Positions 33,825-42,313 of a stretch of 42,313 nt of DNA are shown one piece after another (the first letter of the stretch is position 1; each line of letters opens with the position of its first letter). Origin of the DNA: an uncultured Colwellia sp. (GTDB lineage: Bacteria; Pseudomonadota; Gammaproteobacteria; Enterobacterales; Alteromonadaceae); assembly GCA_913062815.1 (NCBI GenBank), contig CAJXWZ010000041.1:1-42313 (forward strand), in the 5' to 3' direction. A program made the position numbers and the translations under genes. Below the pieces are notes generated by a model. The model was not told the DNA's origin. It saw only the letters and a list, made by a program, of their open reading frames with translations, and ran no database searches.

Positions 33825-34535
33825 ATGATAAATAAACGTGTAGCAAGTTGCGCCATTGCAATTAACGATATCAAAGACGGTGATACGGTAATGATAGGCG
33901 GCTTCGGTGAAGCAGGAAGTCCAATAGAATTAATTCACGCCTTGATTGATCACGGTGCAAAAAATCTAACGGTTATCAATAATAATACTGGTAGTGGTCG
34001 TGTTGGCTTGGCTGCGTTAATTGAGAATGGCCAAGTAGCTAAAATGATCTGTTCATACCCTAGAACAGCAAATTCGATGGTTTTTCCTGAGCTTTATCGC
34101 AGTGGTAAAATTGAATTGGAGTTGGTACCTCAAGGCACACTAGCTGAACGCATTCGCGCAGCTGGCGCTGGCGTTCCGGCATTCTATACCCCAACTTCTG
34201 TAGGTACACCTTTAGCTAACGGCAAAGAATCTCGATGCTTCGATGGCGAAGAATATGTGATGGAATGTGCTATCAAAGCTGATTTTGCCTTAATCAAGGC
34301 AAAGCAAGCAGACAGATACGGCAATCTTACCTTCAATAAAACGGCGCGAAACTTTGCACCTATCATGGCAATGGCTGCCACTAATACCATAGTGCAAGCC
34401 AATGAAATAGTTGAGTTAGGTGATATAGATCCCGAAAACGTTGTCACTCCGGGAATTTATGTCAATCAAGTTATTGAAGTAAGCAAGCCGCTACAAGAAT
34501 CTAAATTAGTGAAAGAGGGAGTAGTATACCCATGA
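33825..34535 (+). CDS. pcaI: 3-oxoadipate CoA-transferase subunit A
   Basis: A 236-residue class I CoA-transferase alpha subunit. DGDTVMIGGFGEAGSPIELI is the N-terminal signature, and TLAERIRAAGAGVPAFYTPT with KADFALIKAKQADRYGNLTF continue the family pattern. With subunit B it transfers CoA from succinyl-CoA to 3-oxoadipate. Assignment to PcaI rather than an acetoacetate (ScoA/AtoD) transferase rests on the pcaF-like thiolase and the IclR regulator in the same operon as well as on sequence. It overlaps subunit B by 4 bp (ATGA). Confidence 0.88.
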   Translation: MINKRVASCAIAINDIKDGDTVMIGGFGEAGSPIELIHALIDHGAKNLTVINNNTGSGRVGLAALIENGQVAKMICSYPRTANSMVFPELYRSGKIELELVPQGTLAERIRAAGAGVPAFYTPTSVGTPLANGKESRCFDGEEYVMECAIKADFALIKAKQADRYGNLTFNKTARNFAPIMAMAATNTIVQANEIVELGDIDPENVVTPGIYVNQVIEVSKPLQESKLVKEGVVYP

Positions 34536-35221
34536 ATAAGCATTCTATGAACTCAGTAGCAGAAAACAATAACGCTATAGTTATTGGTTGGACACGCGAG
34601 CAGATGGCACAACGTTGTGCTCAAGATATTGAAGATGGTTGCTATGTAAATTTAGGCATAGGCATCCCTGAGAAAGTTGCCCAATACGTACCTGCCGGCC
34701 GAGAAGTCATTTATCATACAGAAAATGGCTTATTAGGCATGGGGCCTGAGCCTAGGTTCGACGAACTAGATCCAGATTTGATTAATGCAGGGAAAAAACC
34801 TGTTACTGCCATACCCGGTGCGGCTTACTTTCACCATGGGGATAGCTTCTCTATGATTCGCGGCAAACATATAGATGTTTGTGTATTAGGCGCCATGCAA
34901 GTATCTGAAAAAGGTGATTTGGCTAACTGGTCTACAGGTGCTCCTGATGCAATTCCAGCAGTAGGTGGAGCCATGGATTTAGTTGCTGGCGTAAAAACCA
35001 TTTACATTATCACTCAGCATACAACCAAAACAGGTTCGGCCAAAATTATGCCAGAGTGCTCTTTTCCTTTAACTGGTCAACGCGTAGTGAATCGTATTTA
35101 TACTGATTTATGTGTAATTGATGTTACTGAAGCTGGCTTGTTATTAATTGAGCTAGCACCCAAGGTAAGTTTTGAATATGTGCAAGAACGTACTGATGTC
35201 ACCTTAATAAACGCAAGTTGA
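34532..35221 (+). CDS. pcaJ: 3-oxoadipate CoA-transferase subunit B
   Basis: A 229-residue beta subunit of the class I CoA-transferase. GCYVNLGIGIPEKVAQYVP is the signature, and the catalytic Glu is in HTENGLLGMGP. It also has AYFHHGDSFSMIRG, GDLANWSTG and AMDLVAGVKTIYIITQH. The first 15 or so residues are a polar extension. It overlaps pcaI by 4 bp, so the subunits are translationally coupled. The reaction is 3-oxoadipate plus succinyl-CoA giving 3-oxoadipyl-CoA and succinate. Confidence 0.88.
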   Translation: MNKHSMNSVAENNNAIVIGWTREQMAQRCAQDIEDGCYVNLGIGIPEKVAQYVPAGREVIYHTENGLLGMGPEPRFDELDPDLINAGKKPVTAIPGAAYFHHGDSFSMIRGKHIDVCVLGAMQVSEKGDLANWSTGAPDAIPAVGGAMDLVAGVKTIYIITQHTTKTGSAKIMPECSFPLTGQRVVNRIYTDLCVIDVTEAGLLLIELAPKVSFEYVQERTDVTLINAS

Positions 35222-35269
35222 AAATACCTACGAATAGTCAGTGAAGAGTTTTATAAAGCGAGTATAAAC

Positions 35270-36580
35270 ATGAATAAAAGTGAACACATTTTTTCAAAAG
35301 CATTGAAGTATTTGCCTGGTGGTGTCAGCCGAAACACCATTTTCAGAAAGCCTCAACCCTATTACGCCGAAAGAGGTGAAGGCTGCTATGTAACAGATAT
35401 TGAAGGTGTAACCCGCATCGATTTTGCTAATAACATGGCATCATTAATTCATGGTCATGCCTATGCACCTGTTGTTGAAGGGGTTAGTGCGCAATTAGCC
35501 AAAGGTAGTTGCTTTACTATGGCTACTGAAGTTGAAGTTGAATATGCAGAGCTGTTATGCAAAAGAGTACCGAGTTTTGATAAAATTCGCTTTGTAAATT
35601 CAGGTACAGAAGCGGTCATGGCAATGCTTAAAGCGGCGCGCGCCTACACAGGAAAGGCTAAAATAGCTAAAGTTGAAGGCGCTTATCATGGCGCTTATGA
35701 TTATGCTGAAGTAAGCCAAACAGCTACACCAAGTAACTGGGGAGACATAGATAACCCGAGCAGTATACCGGTGGCCGTCGGTACGCCAGAAAAGGCACTT
35801 GAAGATGTGGTGATCATACCTTTTAACGATGTCGACCGTGCAATTCATATTCTTAACCAACACAAAGATGAGTTAGCCTGCATATTGGTTGACTTATTAC
35901 CACATAGAGTTGGGTTAATTCCGGCAAGCGAAGAGTTTGTTTGTGCCTTACGTAAATGGGCGGATGATAACGCATCACTATTAGTCTTTGATGAAGTTAT
36001 TACTTTTAGAACAAATTATAGCGGTGCTCAGCAAAATTATAGTGTCGACCCTGATTTAACTGCAATGGGGAAAATGATAGGAGGGGGTTTCCCGACAGGT
36101 GCGCTTGCTGGTTGTGACAAAGTAATGAAGGTGCTTGATCCCACTGAGCCCAAAGTACTATTGCCACACTCAGGAACCTTCTCTGCAAACCCTGTCACTA
36201 TGACAGCTGGCTTAATTGCCATGAGAGACTTTGATCAACAAGCCGTTGATAGACTGAATGCGTTAGCAACTTATGCCCGTGAAAAAATCACGACAGCGAT
36301 TAAAGAAGTGGGGATTGATGCCTGCGTTACCGGTGCTGGTACTATGTTTCGAGTACATTTAAAGTCCCAGCCGCCAAGAAATTATCGAGAGGCATATGCC
36401 GATAAAACTGAAAGCGCGCTGATTAAAGCGTTACTAGATCACTTATTTGAGAATGGTGTCATGATGATTAACACTTGCTCCGCAACCTTATCAACTAAAA
36501 TGAGCAAAAAAGAAATAGATCATTTAGTCTCAGTGCTTACAAGTGGCTTCTTATTATTAAAACCCAAGATGAGCAAATGA
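35270..36580 (+). CDS. Class III PLP aminotransferase (GSA/beta-amino acid aminotransferase-like)
   Basis: A 436-residue fold-type I enzyme related to glutamate-1-semialdehyde aminomutase. The PLP lysine is in MGKMIGGGFPTGALAG (Lys268), the PLP-binding Asp in VFDEVITF (Asp241), and the phosphate loop in NSGTEAVMAMLKAARAYTG. The N-terminal LPGGVSRNTIF, with Arg21, resembles beta-phenylalanine aminotransferases rather than true HemL, which has PGGVNSPVRAF. It lies between pcaJ and pcaF, 48 and 43 bp away, so it belongs to the operon. A role in making a 3-oxoacid such as 3-oxoadipate from a beta-amino acid is my inference. A glutamate-1-semialdehyde aminomutase paralogue is the other reading. 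Confidence 0.85.
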   Translation: MNKSEHIFSKALKYLPGGVSRNTIFRKPQPYYAERGEGCYVTDIEGVTRIDFANNMASLIHGHAYAPVVEGVSAQLAKGSCFTMATEVEVEYAELLCKRVPSFDKIRFVNSGTEAVMAMLKAARAYTGKAKIAKVEGAYHGAYDYAEVSQTATPSNWGDIDNPSSIPVAVGTPEKALEDVVIIPFNDVDRAIHILNQHKDELACILVDLLPHRVGLIPASEEFVCALRKWADDNASLLVFDEVITFRTNYSGAQQNYSVDPDLTAMGKMIGGGFPTGALAGCDKVMKVLDPTEPKVLLPHSGTFSANPVTMTAGLIAMRDFDQQAVDRLNALATYAREKITTAIKEVGIDACVTGAGTMFRVHLKSQPPRNYREAYADKTESALIKALLDHLFENGVMMINTCSATLSTKMSKKEIDHLVSVLTSGFLLLKPKMSK

Positions 36581-36623
36581 ACTTAAACATTATCGAAAAT
36601 AAATTTATAAGGCTTGCTAAATT

Positions 36624-37826
36624 ATGACTGAAGTATACATTTGCGATGGTATTCGAACCCCTATTGGACGTTATGGTGGAGGGCTCGCTAGCGTTCGTGC
36701 CGATGATCTAGCGGCAATTCCATTAACTGCGTTAAAAGTTCGTAACCCGAATTTAGATTTAAGTAACGTAGATGATGTTATATTAGGGTGTGCTAATCAA
36801 GCAGGTGAAGACAACCGCAACGTAGCACGTATGGCATTATTAGTTGCAGGTTATCCAAAAGAAGTCGCTGGTTGTACTATTAATCGTTTATGTGCCTCGG
36901 GTATGAATGCTATTGCTATGGCATCTAATGCCATAAAAGCAGGCGAAGGTGACATTATTATCGCTGGAGGCGTAGAGAGCATGACTCGCGCTCCTTTTGT
37001 AATGGGAAAAGCAGATAGTACTTTTAGTCGAGCACAACAAATGTTTGACACCACTATGGGCTGGCGATTTATCAATAAGAAATTAGATAAAATGTATGGC
37101 ACAGAAACGATGCCCGAAACTGCCGAGAATGTTGCCGAGCAGTTCAATATAAGCCGTGAAGATCAAGATAAATTTGCTCTGTGGAGCCAAACAAAAGCCA
37201 AGGCAGCCCAAGAAGATGGTCGACTTAGCGAAGAAATTGTTCCCGTTCGAATCCCACAACGTCGTGGTGAAGACATCGTTTTTGAACAAGATGAACATCT
37301 AAGACTTACGCCTTTAGAAAAACTATCATCACTTAAAGCATTATTTCGTAATGGCGGAACTGTAACGGCAGGCAATGCTTCTGGTATTAATGATGGCGCC
37401 GCCGCTATTATTTTAGCATCCGCCGATGCCGCAAAAGCTAATGGCTTAACACCCAAAGCACGTGTTGTCGGCTCTGCGGTCATTGGTGTTGAACCTAGGG
37501 TGATGGGAATTGGGCCTGCTCCAGCAAGTGCTAAGTTATTAAAACGTTTAGGTATGTCTATTGATGATATTGATATCATTGAATTTAATGAGGCATTTTC
37601 GTCACAAGCAATAGCAAGTGTTCGAGCATTAGGACTAAAGGATGATGATCCACGTATTAATCCACAGGGCGGTGCAATTGCATTAGGACATCCTCTTGGC
37701 ATGAGCGGTACCAGGATTGTACTATCGGCTATGAGGCAATTAGAAAGATCACAAAAGCGTTTTGCTTTGTGCGCAATGTGTATTGGCGTTGGGCAAGGTA
37801 TCGCAATGGTGATTGAAAAAGTTTAA
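36624..37826 (+). CDS. pcaF: 3-oxoadipyl-CoA thiolase
   Basis: A 400-residue thiolase, the usual length. The acyl-accepting Cys is in INRLCASGMNAI (Cys90), and the C-terminal catalytic motifs are GGAIALGHPLGMSG and CAMCIGVGQGIAM. The opening VYICDGIRTPIGRYGGGLAS and the RADDLAAIP block are the ones typical of PcaF/PaaJ thiolases. It cleaves 3-oxoadipyl-CoA with CoA to succinyl-CoA and acetyl-CoA. It is the last gene of the operon and is followed by a strong terminator. A general acetyl-CoA acetyltransferase is less likely given pcaIJ upstream. Confidence 0.92.
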   Translation: MTEVYICDGIRTPIGRYGGGLASVRADDLAAIPLTALKVRNPNLDLSNVDDVILGCANQAGEDNRNVARMALLVAGYPKEVAGCTINRLCASGMNAIAMASNAIKAGEGDIIIAGGVESMTRAPFVMGKADSTFSRAQQMFDTTMGWRFINKKLDKMYGTETMPETAENVAEQFNISREDQDKFALWSQTKAKAAQEDGRLSEEIVPVRIPQRRGEDIVFEQDEHLRLTPLEKLSSLKALFRNGGTVTAGNASGINDGAAAIILASADAAKANGLTPKARVVGSAVIGVEPRVMGIGPAPASAKLLKRLGMSIDDIDIIEFNEAFSSQAIASVRALGLKDDDPRINPQGGAIALGHPLGMSGTRIVLSAMRQLERSQKRFALCAMCIGVGQGIAMVIEKV

Positions 37827-37860
37827 GCAATACAATTAGCTTAAGCTTTTTCAACGATAC

Positions 37861-37898
37861 AAAGGTGTCACAATTAGTTTTGTGACACCTTTTTTTTA
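37861..37898 (+). terminator. Rho-independent terminator of the pca operon
   Basis: A perfect 13-bp stem AAAGGTGTCACAA / TTGTGACACCTTT with a 6-nt loop and a run of T, 34 bp after the pcaF stop. Confidence 0.93.
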
Positions 37899-37952
37899 TG
37901 GCTATCTTCAACTACCTTTAACTTACTATGCATTGAAAATGAAAGGTTAACT

Positions 37953-38168
37953 ATGTCAAACCATCGCACTTATAAAAAGTTAGAAATCGTTGGTACTTCC
38001 CCCAACAGTATTGAAGAAGCGATACAAAATGCCATCTCTGAAACTGCCTTTAGTGTAGCGAACCTTGATTGGTTTGAAGTAGTAGAAACCCGCGGCCACA
38101 TTATTGACAATAAAGTTGCTCATTTTCAAGTTACCATTAAAATTGGTTTTAGAATTGAAAATAGTTAA
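37953..38168 (+). CDS. Dodecin (flavin-binding dodecamer)
   Basis: A 71-residue dodecin. Visible family features are YKKLEIVGTSPNSIEEAIQN, the flavin-stacking Trp in NLDWFEVVETRGHI, and KVAHFQVTIKIGFRIE. Dodecins form hollow dodecamers that store and buffer riboflavin, FMN or FAD. ATG 37953 is preceded by AAAGG. It stands alone after the pca terminator. Two decayed partial copies of its 3' two-thirds follow directly downstream. Confidence 0.94.
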   Translation: MSNHRTYKKLEIVGTSPNSIEEAIQNAISETAFSVANLDWFEVVETRGHIIDNKVAHFQVTIKIGFRIENS

Positions 38169-38384
38169 TTAGCCTCGAGACAAAACGCGCATCATCTATA
38201 ACTGAAACCGCCTTTAGTTTAGCGACCCTTGGCTGATTTTAGCGGTTTGAACTGGTAGAAACCATTGCCTACTTATATTCAACCAAGTTGACAATAAAGT
38301 TGTTCATTTTCAAGTTACCATTAAAATTGGTTTTAGAATTGAAAAGTGTTAATTAGCCTCGAGACAAAACGTGTATCATCTATA
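38103..38384. repeat. 98-bp direct repeat spanning the dodecin 3' end and spacer
   Basis: Copies at 38103-38200 and 38287-38384 are the same length without gaps. They include the last codons, the stop and the following noncoding AATTAGCCTCGAGACAAAAC block. This shows a tandem duplication of gene end plus spacer. The gap 38169-38657 holds these relics and otherwise nothing I recognise except the leader of ybeD. Confidence 0.9.
38201..38350 (+). pseudogene. Decayed partial dodecin copy 1
   Basis: This stretch repeats codons from about residue 28 to the end of the dodecin gene (intact copy 38036-38168). Its 3' part is nearly identical: 38287-38384 against 38103-38200 differs at 6 of 98 positions by my count. 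The 5' part carries an insertion of about 9 bp and an in-frame stop (CTGATTTTAG), so it cannot encode the protein. No start region was duplicated. Confidence 0.9.
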
Positions 38385-38391
38385 GATCTAT

Positions 38392-38533
38392 AACTGAAAC
38401 CGCCTTTAGTGTTGCTAATCTTGACTGATTTTAGCGATTTGAACTAGTAGAAACCCGTGATCTGCGCGTTAAAAATAATCTACACATCTCCAAGTTTTTA
38501 TAAAGTTTAGTTTTAGCATAGAAAATAGCTAAC
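38392..38533 (+). pseudogene. Decayed partial dodecin copy 2
   Basis: A third, more diverged copy of the same dodecin segment. It begins with ACTGAAACCGCCTTTAGTGT and ends with GAAAATAGCTAA, matching the gene's end. It shares with the previous copy the insertion and stop (TGATTTTAGCG), so the two relics have a common ancestor. The middle is badly eroded. Confidence 0.85.
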
Positions 38534-38657
38534 ATAGCCAAAGCCAACTAATTAGTGATAAAATACTTCCATAGATAATTAGCTAGCTCTTTAACCGTAT
38601 TAACTTGGGTTTAGGGCTCGTGTTGAACTATTGGTCGAGAGACCTTGGATTGAGAAA

Positions 38658-38921
38658 ATGAAAACCCATTTCGATGAACTATTAGAATTCCCAACAGTAT
38701 TAAACTTTAAAGTAATGGGTATTGCTTGTGATGAGCTACCCGATTTAATTATTGCTGAATTACAAAAACATACCCCAGGTGACTATTCAACTAAAATCAC
38801 GCCTAGCTCTAAAGGTAACTATCTCTCAGTCTCTATTCCAGTGAGAGTAACCAGTAAAGAGCATATTGAACAAGTTTATAAAACCTTAAACGCTATTGAA
38901 CAAGTGCGTTACGTTTTATAA
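38658..38921 (+). CDS. ybeD: YbeD family protein (DUF493)
   Basis: An 87-residue cytoplasmic protein identical in length to E. coli YbeD, with MKTHFDELLEFPTVLNFKVM, HTPGDYSTKITPSSKGNYLS and the C-terminal VRYVL. The fold is an ACT-like alpha/beta domain; function is unproven, though it is regularly found next to lipB as here (45 bp). The frame is open from a TTG at 38631, but ATG 38658 gives the family start. Confidence 0.93.
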   Translation: MKTHFDELLEFPTVLNFKVMGIACDELPDLIIAELQKHTPGDYSTKITPSSKGNYLSVSIPVRVTSKEHIEQVYKTLNAIEQVRYVL

Positions 38922-38966
38922 CATAATTGTCGCTTAATTTTCCTAACTATTGCATAGAGATGTTTT

Positions 38967-39644
38967 GTGTCTGAGCCTATAGCTAATCTGCCATTAATTG
39001 TGCGTCAGTTGAACTCCATGGATTACAGCCAAGTTTGGCATGCCATGCAGGATTTTACTGACTATAGAGGCGAGACTACCTTAGATGAACTTTGGCTAGT
39101 AGAGCACCCTCCTGTATTCACTCAAGGCCAAGCAGGTAAAGAAGAACACCTGTTAATGCCAGGTGATATTGAAGTAGTAAAAGTAGATAGAGGTGGTCAG
39201 GTTACTTACCATGGCCCAGGCCAGCAAGTCATTTATTTTATGATAAACCTACGTCGAAGAAAGATGGGCGTTCGTCAACTTGTTACTTTACTTGAAGAAG
39301 CTATTGTCGCTGCACTTGCCGACTTTACTATTCAAGCCTACCCAAAGCCTGACGCTCCTGGCGTTTATGTTAACGATAAAAAAGTTGCATCACTCGGGTT
39401 AAGAGTACGTAAAGGCTGTTCATTTCATGGTTTAGCACTAAATGTTAACATGGACTTGTCGCCATTTTTACGCATTAATCCTTGTGGATATGCAGGTTTA
39501 GAAATGGTACAAACTTGCGACCTAAATGGCCCCAATAATATTAAAGATGCGAGTGTAGCATTAGTAAAGCATTTAACCACCTTGCTGGAAACTAGCGAAG
39601 TGACTTATCAAAATGGATTACCTGTAATAAACAAACCTGCCTAA
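38967..39644 (+). CDS. lipB: Octanoyl-[acyl-carrier protein] transferase LipB
   Basis: A 225-residue octanoyltransferase that moves octanoate from acyl carrier protein to lipoyl domains. Motifs are [18 protein letters not shown], the catalytic Lys in [31 protein letters not shown] and the catalytic Cys in [11 protein letters not shown]. The start is GTG 38967. It is followed 38 bp later by lipA, which inserts the two sulphurs. Confidence 0.96.
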   Translation: MSEPIANLPLIVRQLNSMDYSQVWHAMQDFTDYRGETTLDELWLVEHPPVFTQGQAGKEEHLLMPGDIEVVKVDRGGQVTYHGPGQQVIYFMINLRRRKMGVRQLVTLLEEAIVAALADFTIQAYPKPDAPGVYVNDKKVASLGLRVRKGCSFHGLALNVNMDLSPFLRINPCGYAGLEMVQTCDLNGPNNIKDASVALVKHLTTLLETSEVTYQNGLPVINKPA

Positions 39645-39682
39645 AACGTTTAAGTACTGGCAGCAACAGAGCAAATGACATT

Positions 39683-40663
39683 ATGACTGACAAAACAGTA
39701 GTAAAATCAGCGAGAATTGCCCCTGGCACAAAATTACGCGATGCCGATAAAATGGCACATATACCAATCAAAGTCGTACCATCAACACGTGAAAGCATGC
39801 TGAGAAAGCCTAGCTGGTTGCGTATTAAATTACCTCGTTCTAGTGAACGTATCGACAGTATCAAAGCAAACTTGCGCAAACATAATCTTCATTCGGTTTG
39901 TGAAGAAGCATCATGTCCTAATTTATCTGAATGTTTTAACCATGGTACTGCTACCTTCATGATTTTAGGTGACATCTGTACTCGTCGTTGCCCATTTTGT
40001 GATGTTGGTCATGGTCGCCCTTTGGCGCCAAATGCAGACGAGCCTAAAAAACTAGCCCTTAGCTTAAAAGATATGGCATTAAAATACGTTGTTATAACCT
40101 CTGTTGACAGAGATGATTTACGTGATGGTGGCGCGCAGCAATTTGCCGATTGTGTTAAGGAAATCAGTGAGCAATCGCCGAACACTAAAGTGGAAATATT
40201 AGTACCTGATTTTCGTGGACGTATGGACAGAGCCCTTGAGATTTTAAATCAAGCACCGCCACATGTATTCAATCATAATATGGAAACTGCTCCTCGTTTA
40301 TATACCAAAGCTCGCCCAGGTGCTAATTATCAATGGTCGCTAGATTTACTGAAAAGGTTTGGCGAAGCTAACCCTACCACCCCAACTAAATCTGGGCTGA
40401 TGGTAGGTTTAGGTGAAACTAACGAAGAAATACTTGAAGTAATGCGTGATTTACGTGCCCATGGCGTCACCATGCTAACTATTGGACAGTACCTACAACC
40501 GAGTAAAGATCATTTGCCAGTAGAGCGTTATGTTCACCCTGATGATTTTGCTATGTTCCAAGAAGAAGCGACTAAAATGGGTTTTGAACATGCAGCTTGT
40601 GGACCATTAGTACGTTCGTCATATCACGCTGATAAACAAGCCGCTGGTGAAGAAGTGAAATAG
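39683..40663 (+). CDS. lipA: Lipoyl synthase LipA
   Basis: A 326-residue radical SAM enzyme that inserts two sulphur atoms into protein-bound octanoyl groups. The auxiliary cluster Cys are in [12 protein letters not shown], the radical SAM CxxxCxxC is in [17 protein letters not shown], and the C-terminal Ser of VRSSYHA completes the auxiliary cluster ligands. It ends the ybeD-lipB-lipA unit and is followed by a strong palindromic terminator. Confidence 0.97.
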   Translation: MTDKTVVKSARIAPGTKLRDADKMAHIPIKVVPSTRESMLRKPSWLRIKLPRSSERIDSIKANLRKHNLHSVCEEASCPNLSECFNHGTATFMILGDICTRRCPFCDVGHGRPLAPNADEPKKLALSLKDMALKYVVITSVDRDDLRDGGAQQFADCVKEISEQSPNTKVEILVPDFRGRMDRALEILNQAPPHVFNHNMETAPRLYTKARPGANYQWSLDLLKRFGEANPTTPTKSGLMVGLGETNEEILEVMRDLRAHGVTMLTIGQYLQPSKDHLPVERYVHPDDFAMFQEEATKMGFEHAACGPLVRSSYHADKQAAGEEVK

Positions 40664-40681
40664 ACTGTAAACGCAATGCAA

Positions 40682-40717
40682 AAAAAAAGGGCGCTTCATA
40701 TGAAGCGCCCTTTTTTT
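40682..40717. terminator. Bidirectional terminator between lipA and tRNA-Ser
   Basis: A perfect 36-bp palindrome: seven A, GGGCGCTTCAT, its complement, and seven T. It is symmetrical and can end both lipA (plus) and the tRNA-Ser transcript (minus). Confidence 0.93.
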
Positions 40718-40738
40718 GGTCTTTCTATGACCATAATA

Positions 40739-40828
40739 TGGCGGTGAGCGAGAGATTCGAACTCTCGTTAGGGATAAACCTAAACACACTTTCCAGGCGT
40801 GCGCCTTCAGCCACTCAGCCAGCTCACC
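40739..40828 (-). tRNA. tRNA-Ser (anticodon GGA)
   Basis: A 90-nt class II tRNA on the minus strand. It begins GGTGAGCTGGCTGAGTGGCT, has anticodon GGA in CTGGAAA, a long variable arm, the TTCGAAT T-loop and an encoded 3' CCA. Acceptor arms GGTGAGC and GCTCACC pair perfectly. Confidence 0.96.
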
Positions 40829-40938
40829 AATTATTTTTAACCGCGCTATAGTAGAGAAAAAGCAATTAACGCGCAAGTTTAAATAAGCAATAACACAATA
40901 AAACCAAGCTATCGCTCAAAAAAAAGACACTTTACTTG

Positions 40939-41997
40939 TTAAGCATTTCCCTTAACTTTCAATTTATTTTCCGCAGCGAAATTTAACATTCTGTGTAAAG
41001 GTCTTAATGCCTTCTCTGCAAGACGCTCTTCAACAAATATTTCTTTTCCTTTAGGACTATCTAAGGCATCAGCAATCGATTTTAAGCCATTCATTGCCAT
41101 CCAAGGACAACTAGCACAGCTACGACAAGTGGCGCCATTACCACCAGTAGGAGCGGCAACAAAGGTTTTCTCGGGGTTGGCTTGTTCCATTTTATAGAAA
41201 ATGCCTTTATCGGTTGCTACAATAAAGTGTTGATTTGGCATTTCTTGACTGGCTTTGATCAATTGACTGGTTGAGCCAACGACATCAGCCATGTCTACTA
41301 CATTGGCGGGTGACTCAGGATGAACCAACACTGCAGCTTCAGGATATTGAGTTTTTAAATCCTGCAAAGCGTTAGCCTTGAATTCATCATGAACAATACA
41401 AGCACCCTGCCACATTAGCATTTCTGCGCCGGTCTCTCTTTCAATGTATGAACCAAGGTGGCGATCAGGTCCCCATAAAATCGGTTTACCTTCACTTTCG
41501 AGCATATCAACAATTTCTAATGCAATACTTGAAGTAACAACCCAATCTGCACGTGCTTTGACCGCCGCAGATGTATTTGCGTAAACCACAACTGTATGAT
41601 CAGGATGTTCGTCACAAAAAGCCGAAAACTCATCTACCGGACAACCTAAATCTAATGAGCAAGTTGCTTCTAACTCCGGCATTAACACTGTTTTCTCTGG
41701 TGTTAATATCTTGGCTGTTTCACCCATAAATTTAACACCAGCAACGATTAAAGTCTCAGCTGGATGTTGATTACCAAAACGCGCCATTTCCAATGAGTCA
41801 GCAACGCAACCTCCTGTCTCTTCTGCTAACGCTTGAATTTCAGGGTCAGTATAATAATGAGCAACGAGAACAGCATTTTTCTCGATTAAGAGCGCTTTTA
41901 TTTTTTCAATGTATTGGGCTTTCTCATCAACACTTAATAATGTTGGTTTAGCTGGAAATTGAAAATCGAAATCAACTGCGGCATTAGATTGGCTCAT
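40939..41997 (-). CDS. nadA: Quinolinate synthase NadA
   Basis: A 352-residue [4Fe-4S] enzyme that condenses iminoaspartate with dihydroxyacetone phosphate to quinolinate in NAD synthesis. Family motifs are [50 protein letters not shown] and the C-terminal [13 protein letters not shown]. Cluster-ligand Cys are in these segments. It is a single gene between two tRNA genes on the same strand. Confidence 0.97.
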   Translation of the reverse strand: MSQSNAAVDFDFQFPAKPTLLSVDEKAQYIEKIKALLIEKNAVLVAHYYTDPEIQALAEETGGCVADSLEMARFGNQHPAETLIVAGVKFMGETAKILTPEKTVLMPELEATCSLDLGCPVDEFSAFCDEHPDHTVVVYANTSAAVKARADWVVTSSIALEIVDMLESEGKPILWGPDRHLGSYIERETGAEMLMWQGACIVHDEFKANALQDLKTQYPEAAVLVHPESPANVVDMADVVGSTSQLIKASQEMPNQHFIVATDKGIFYKMEQANPEKTFVAAPTGGNGATCRSCASCPWMAMNGLKSIADALDSPKGKEIFVEERLAEKALRPLHRMLNFAAENKLKVKGNA

Positions 41998-42241
41998 TAT
42001 GGTTCTCTGTATCTTTGCATGACGAAATGTTTTAAAACGCGGTGATTATAAGGGAATAGCGCTTAAATGTGTAGTATAGAGTTTAGCGTAATGCGTATTA
42101 AGTTATGTCGGATTTATAGCTTATAATTTTTAGCTTTATAACCGTTAGTATTAATTTTAACTATGAAAAGTCTACTAGAGGTAGTTAAATAGTTTATTAA
42201 TGCCTTGGATTTGATTAATAGTATTAAGGCGATAAAAGAAG

Positions 42242-42313
42242 TGGTCGGCCGTGAAGGATTTGAACCTTCGACAAATTGGTTAAAAGCCAACTGCTCTACC
42301 AACTGAGCTAACG
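42242..42313 (-). tRNA. tRNA-Lys (anticodon TTT), cut by the window edge
   Basis: 72 nt are visible on the minus strand, ending in an encoded CCA. The D-arm TAGCTCAGTTGGTAGAGCA, the anticodon loop CTTTTAA (anticodon TTT) and the T-loop TTCAAAT are clear. The 3' acceptor strand ACGGCCG implies that four more 5' bases lie beyond position 42313. Confidence 0.94.

Noticed and set aside
35270..36580. Annotation as hemL (glutamate-1-semialdehyde aminomutase)
   Set aside because: The N-terminal motif differs from HemL and the gene is inside a catabolic operon, so the housekeeping name would mislead.
37163..37702. 179-codon minus-strand frame opposite the thiolase
   Set aside because: It is antisense to pcaF, whose catalytic motifs are all present.

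Overview
This window looks like a chromosomal segment of a cold-water marine gammaproteobacterium, most probably Colwellia or a close relative in the Alteromonadales. That placement is an inference. It rests on visibly AT-rich DNA, proteins rich in Asn, Lys and Ile, and the set of lineage-typical small families (DUF3545, DUF3549, DUF3301, DUF3450/TtpC-type TonB system, DUF1456). I see no insertion sequence, phage gene, CRISPR array or rRNA.

Layout. 1-5.3 kb: a secreted protein built of 15-residue helical repeats, yaaA, transaldolase, a DUF3545 protein, an alpha/beta hydrolase and a LysR regulator. 5.5-13.7 kb: an orphan lipoprotein with a sigma-54-like promoter, then a three-gene RND efflux unit (one adaptor, two different RND permeases). 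13.7-20.3 kb: truC, a DUF3549/DUF3301/DUF805-like set, an isolated cobQ, a DUF1456 protein and a lipoprotein. 20.4-26.0 kb: a Cys-rich HvfA-like ribosomal peptide precursor, preceded on the same strand by a six-gene TonB energising operon (DUF3450, TtpC, ExbB, ExbD, TonB, TPR). 26.4-32.8 kb: an alkyltransferase-like protein, YaiI, a voltage-gated cation channel with a glyoxalase-II-like hydrolase, an NSS sodium symporter with a diguanylate cyclase, and rmuC. 32.9-37.8 kb: an IclR regulator divergent from pcaI-pcaJ-aminotransferase-pcaF. 37.9-42.3 kb: dodecin followed by two decayed dodecin copies, ybeD-lipB-lipA, tRNA-Ser(GGA), nadA, and a tRNA-Lys(TTT) cut by the right edge.

How genes work together. 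The pca set can turn 3-oxoadipate into succinyl-CoA and acetyl-CoA, but it carries an aminotransferase and no ring-cleavage genes, which suggests an amino compound as the source of the 3-oxoacid. The ybeD-lipB-lipA set makes lipoyl cofactor. The TonB set would drive outer-membrane uptake. The neighbouring HvfA-like precursor belongs to a family of Cys-modified, metal-related peptides, yet its usual modifying enzymes (DUF692 and partner) are not in the window.

The most interesting items are the orphan HvfA-like precursor with its 48-bp tandem repeats, the aminotransferase inside the 3-oxoadipate operon with a three-half-site IclR operator, the tandem dodecin relics, the 15-residue repeat protein, and the channel whose selectivity filter carries three acidic residues in the calcium-selective pattern.
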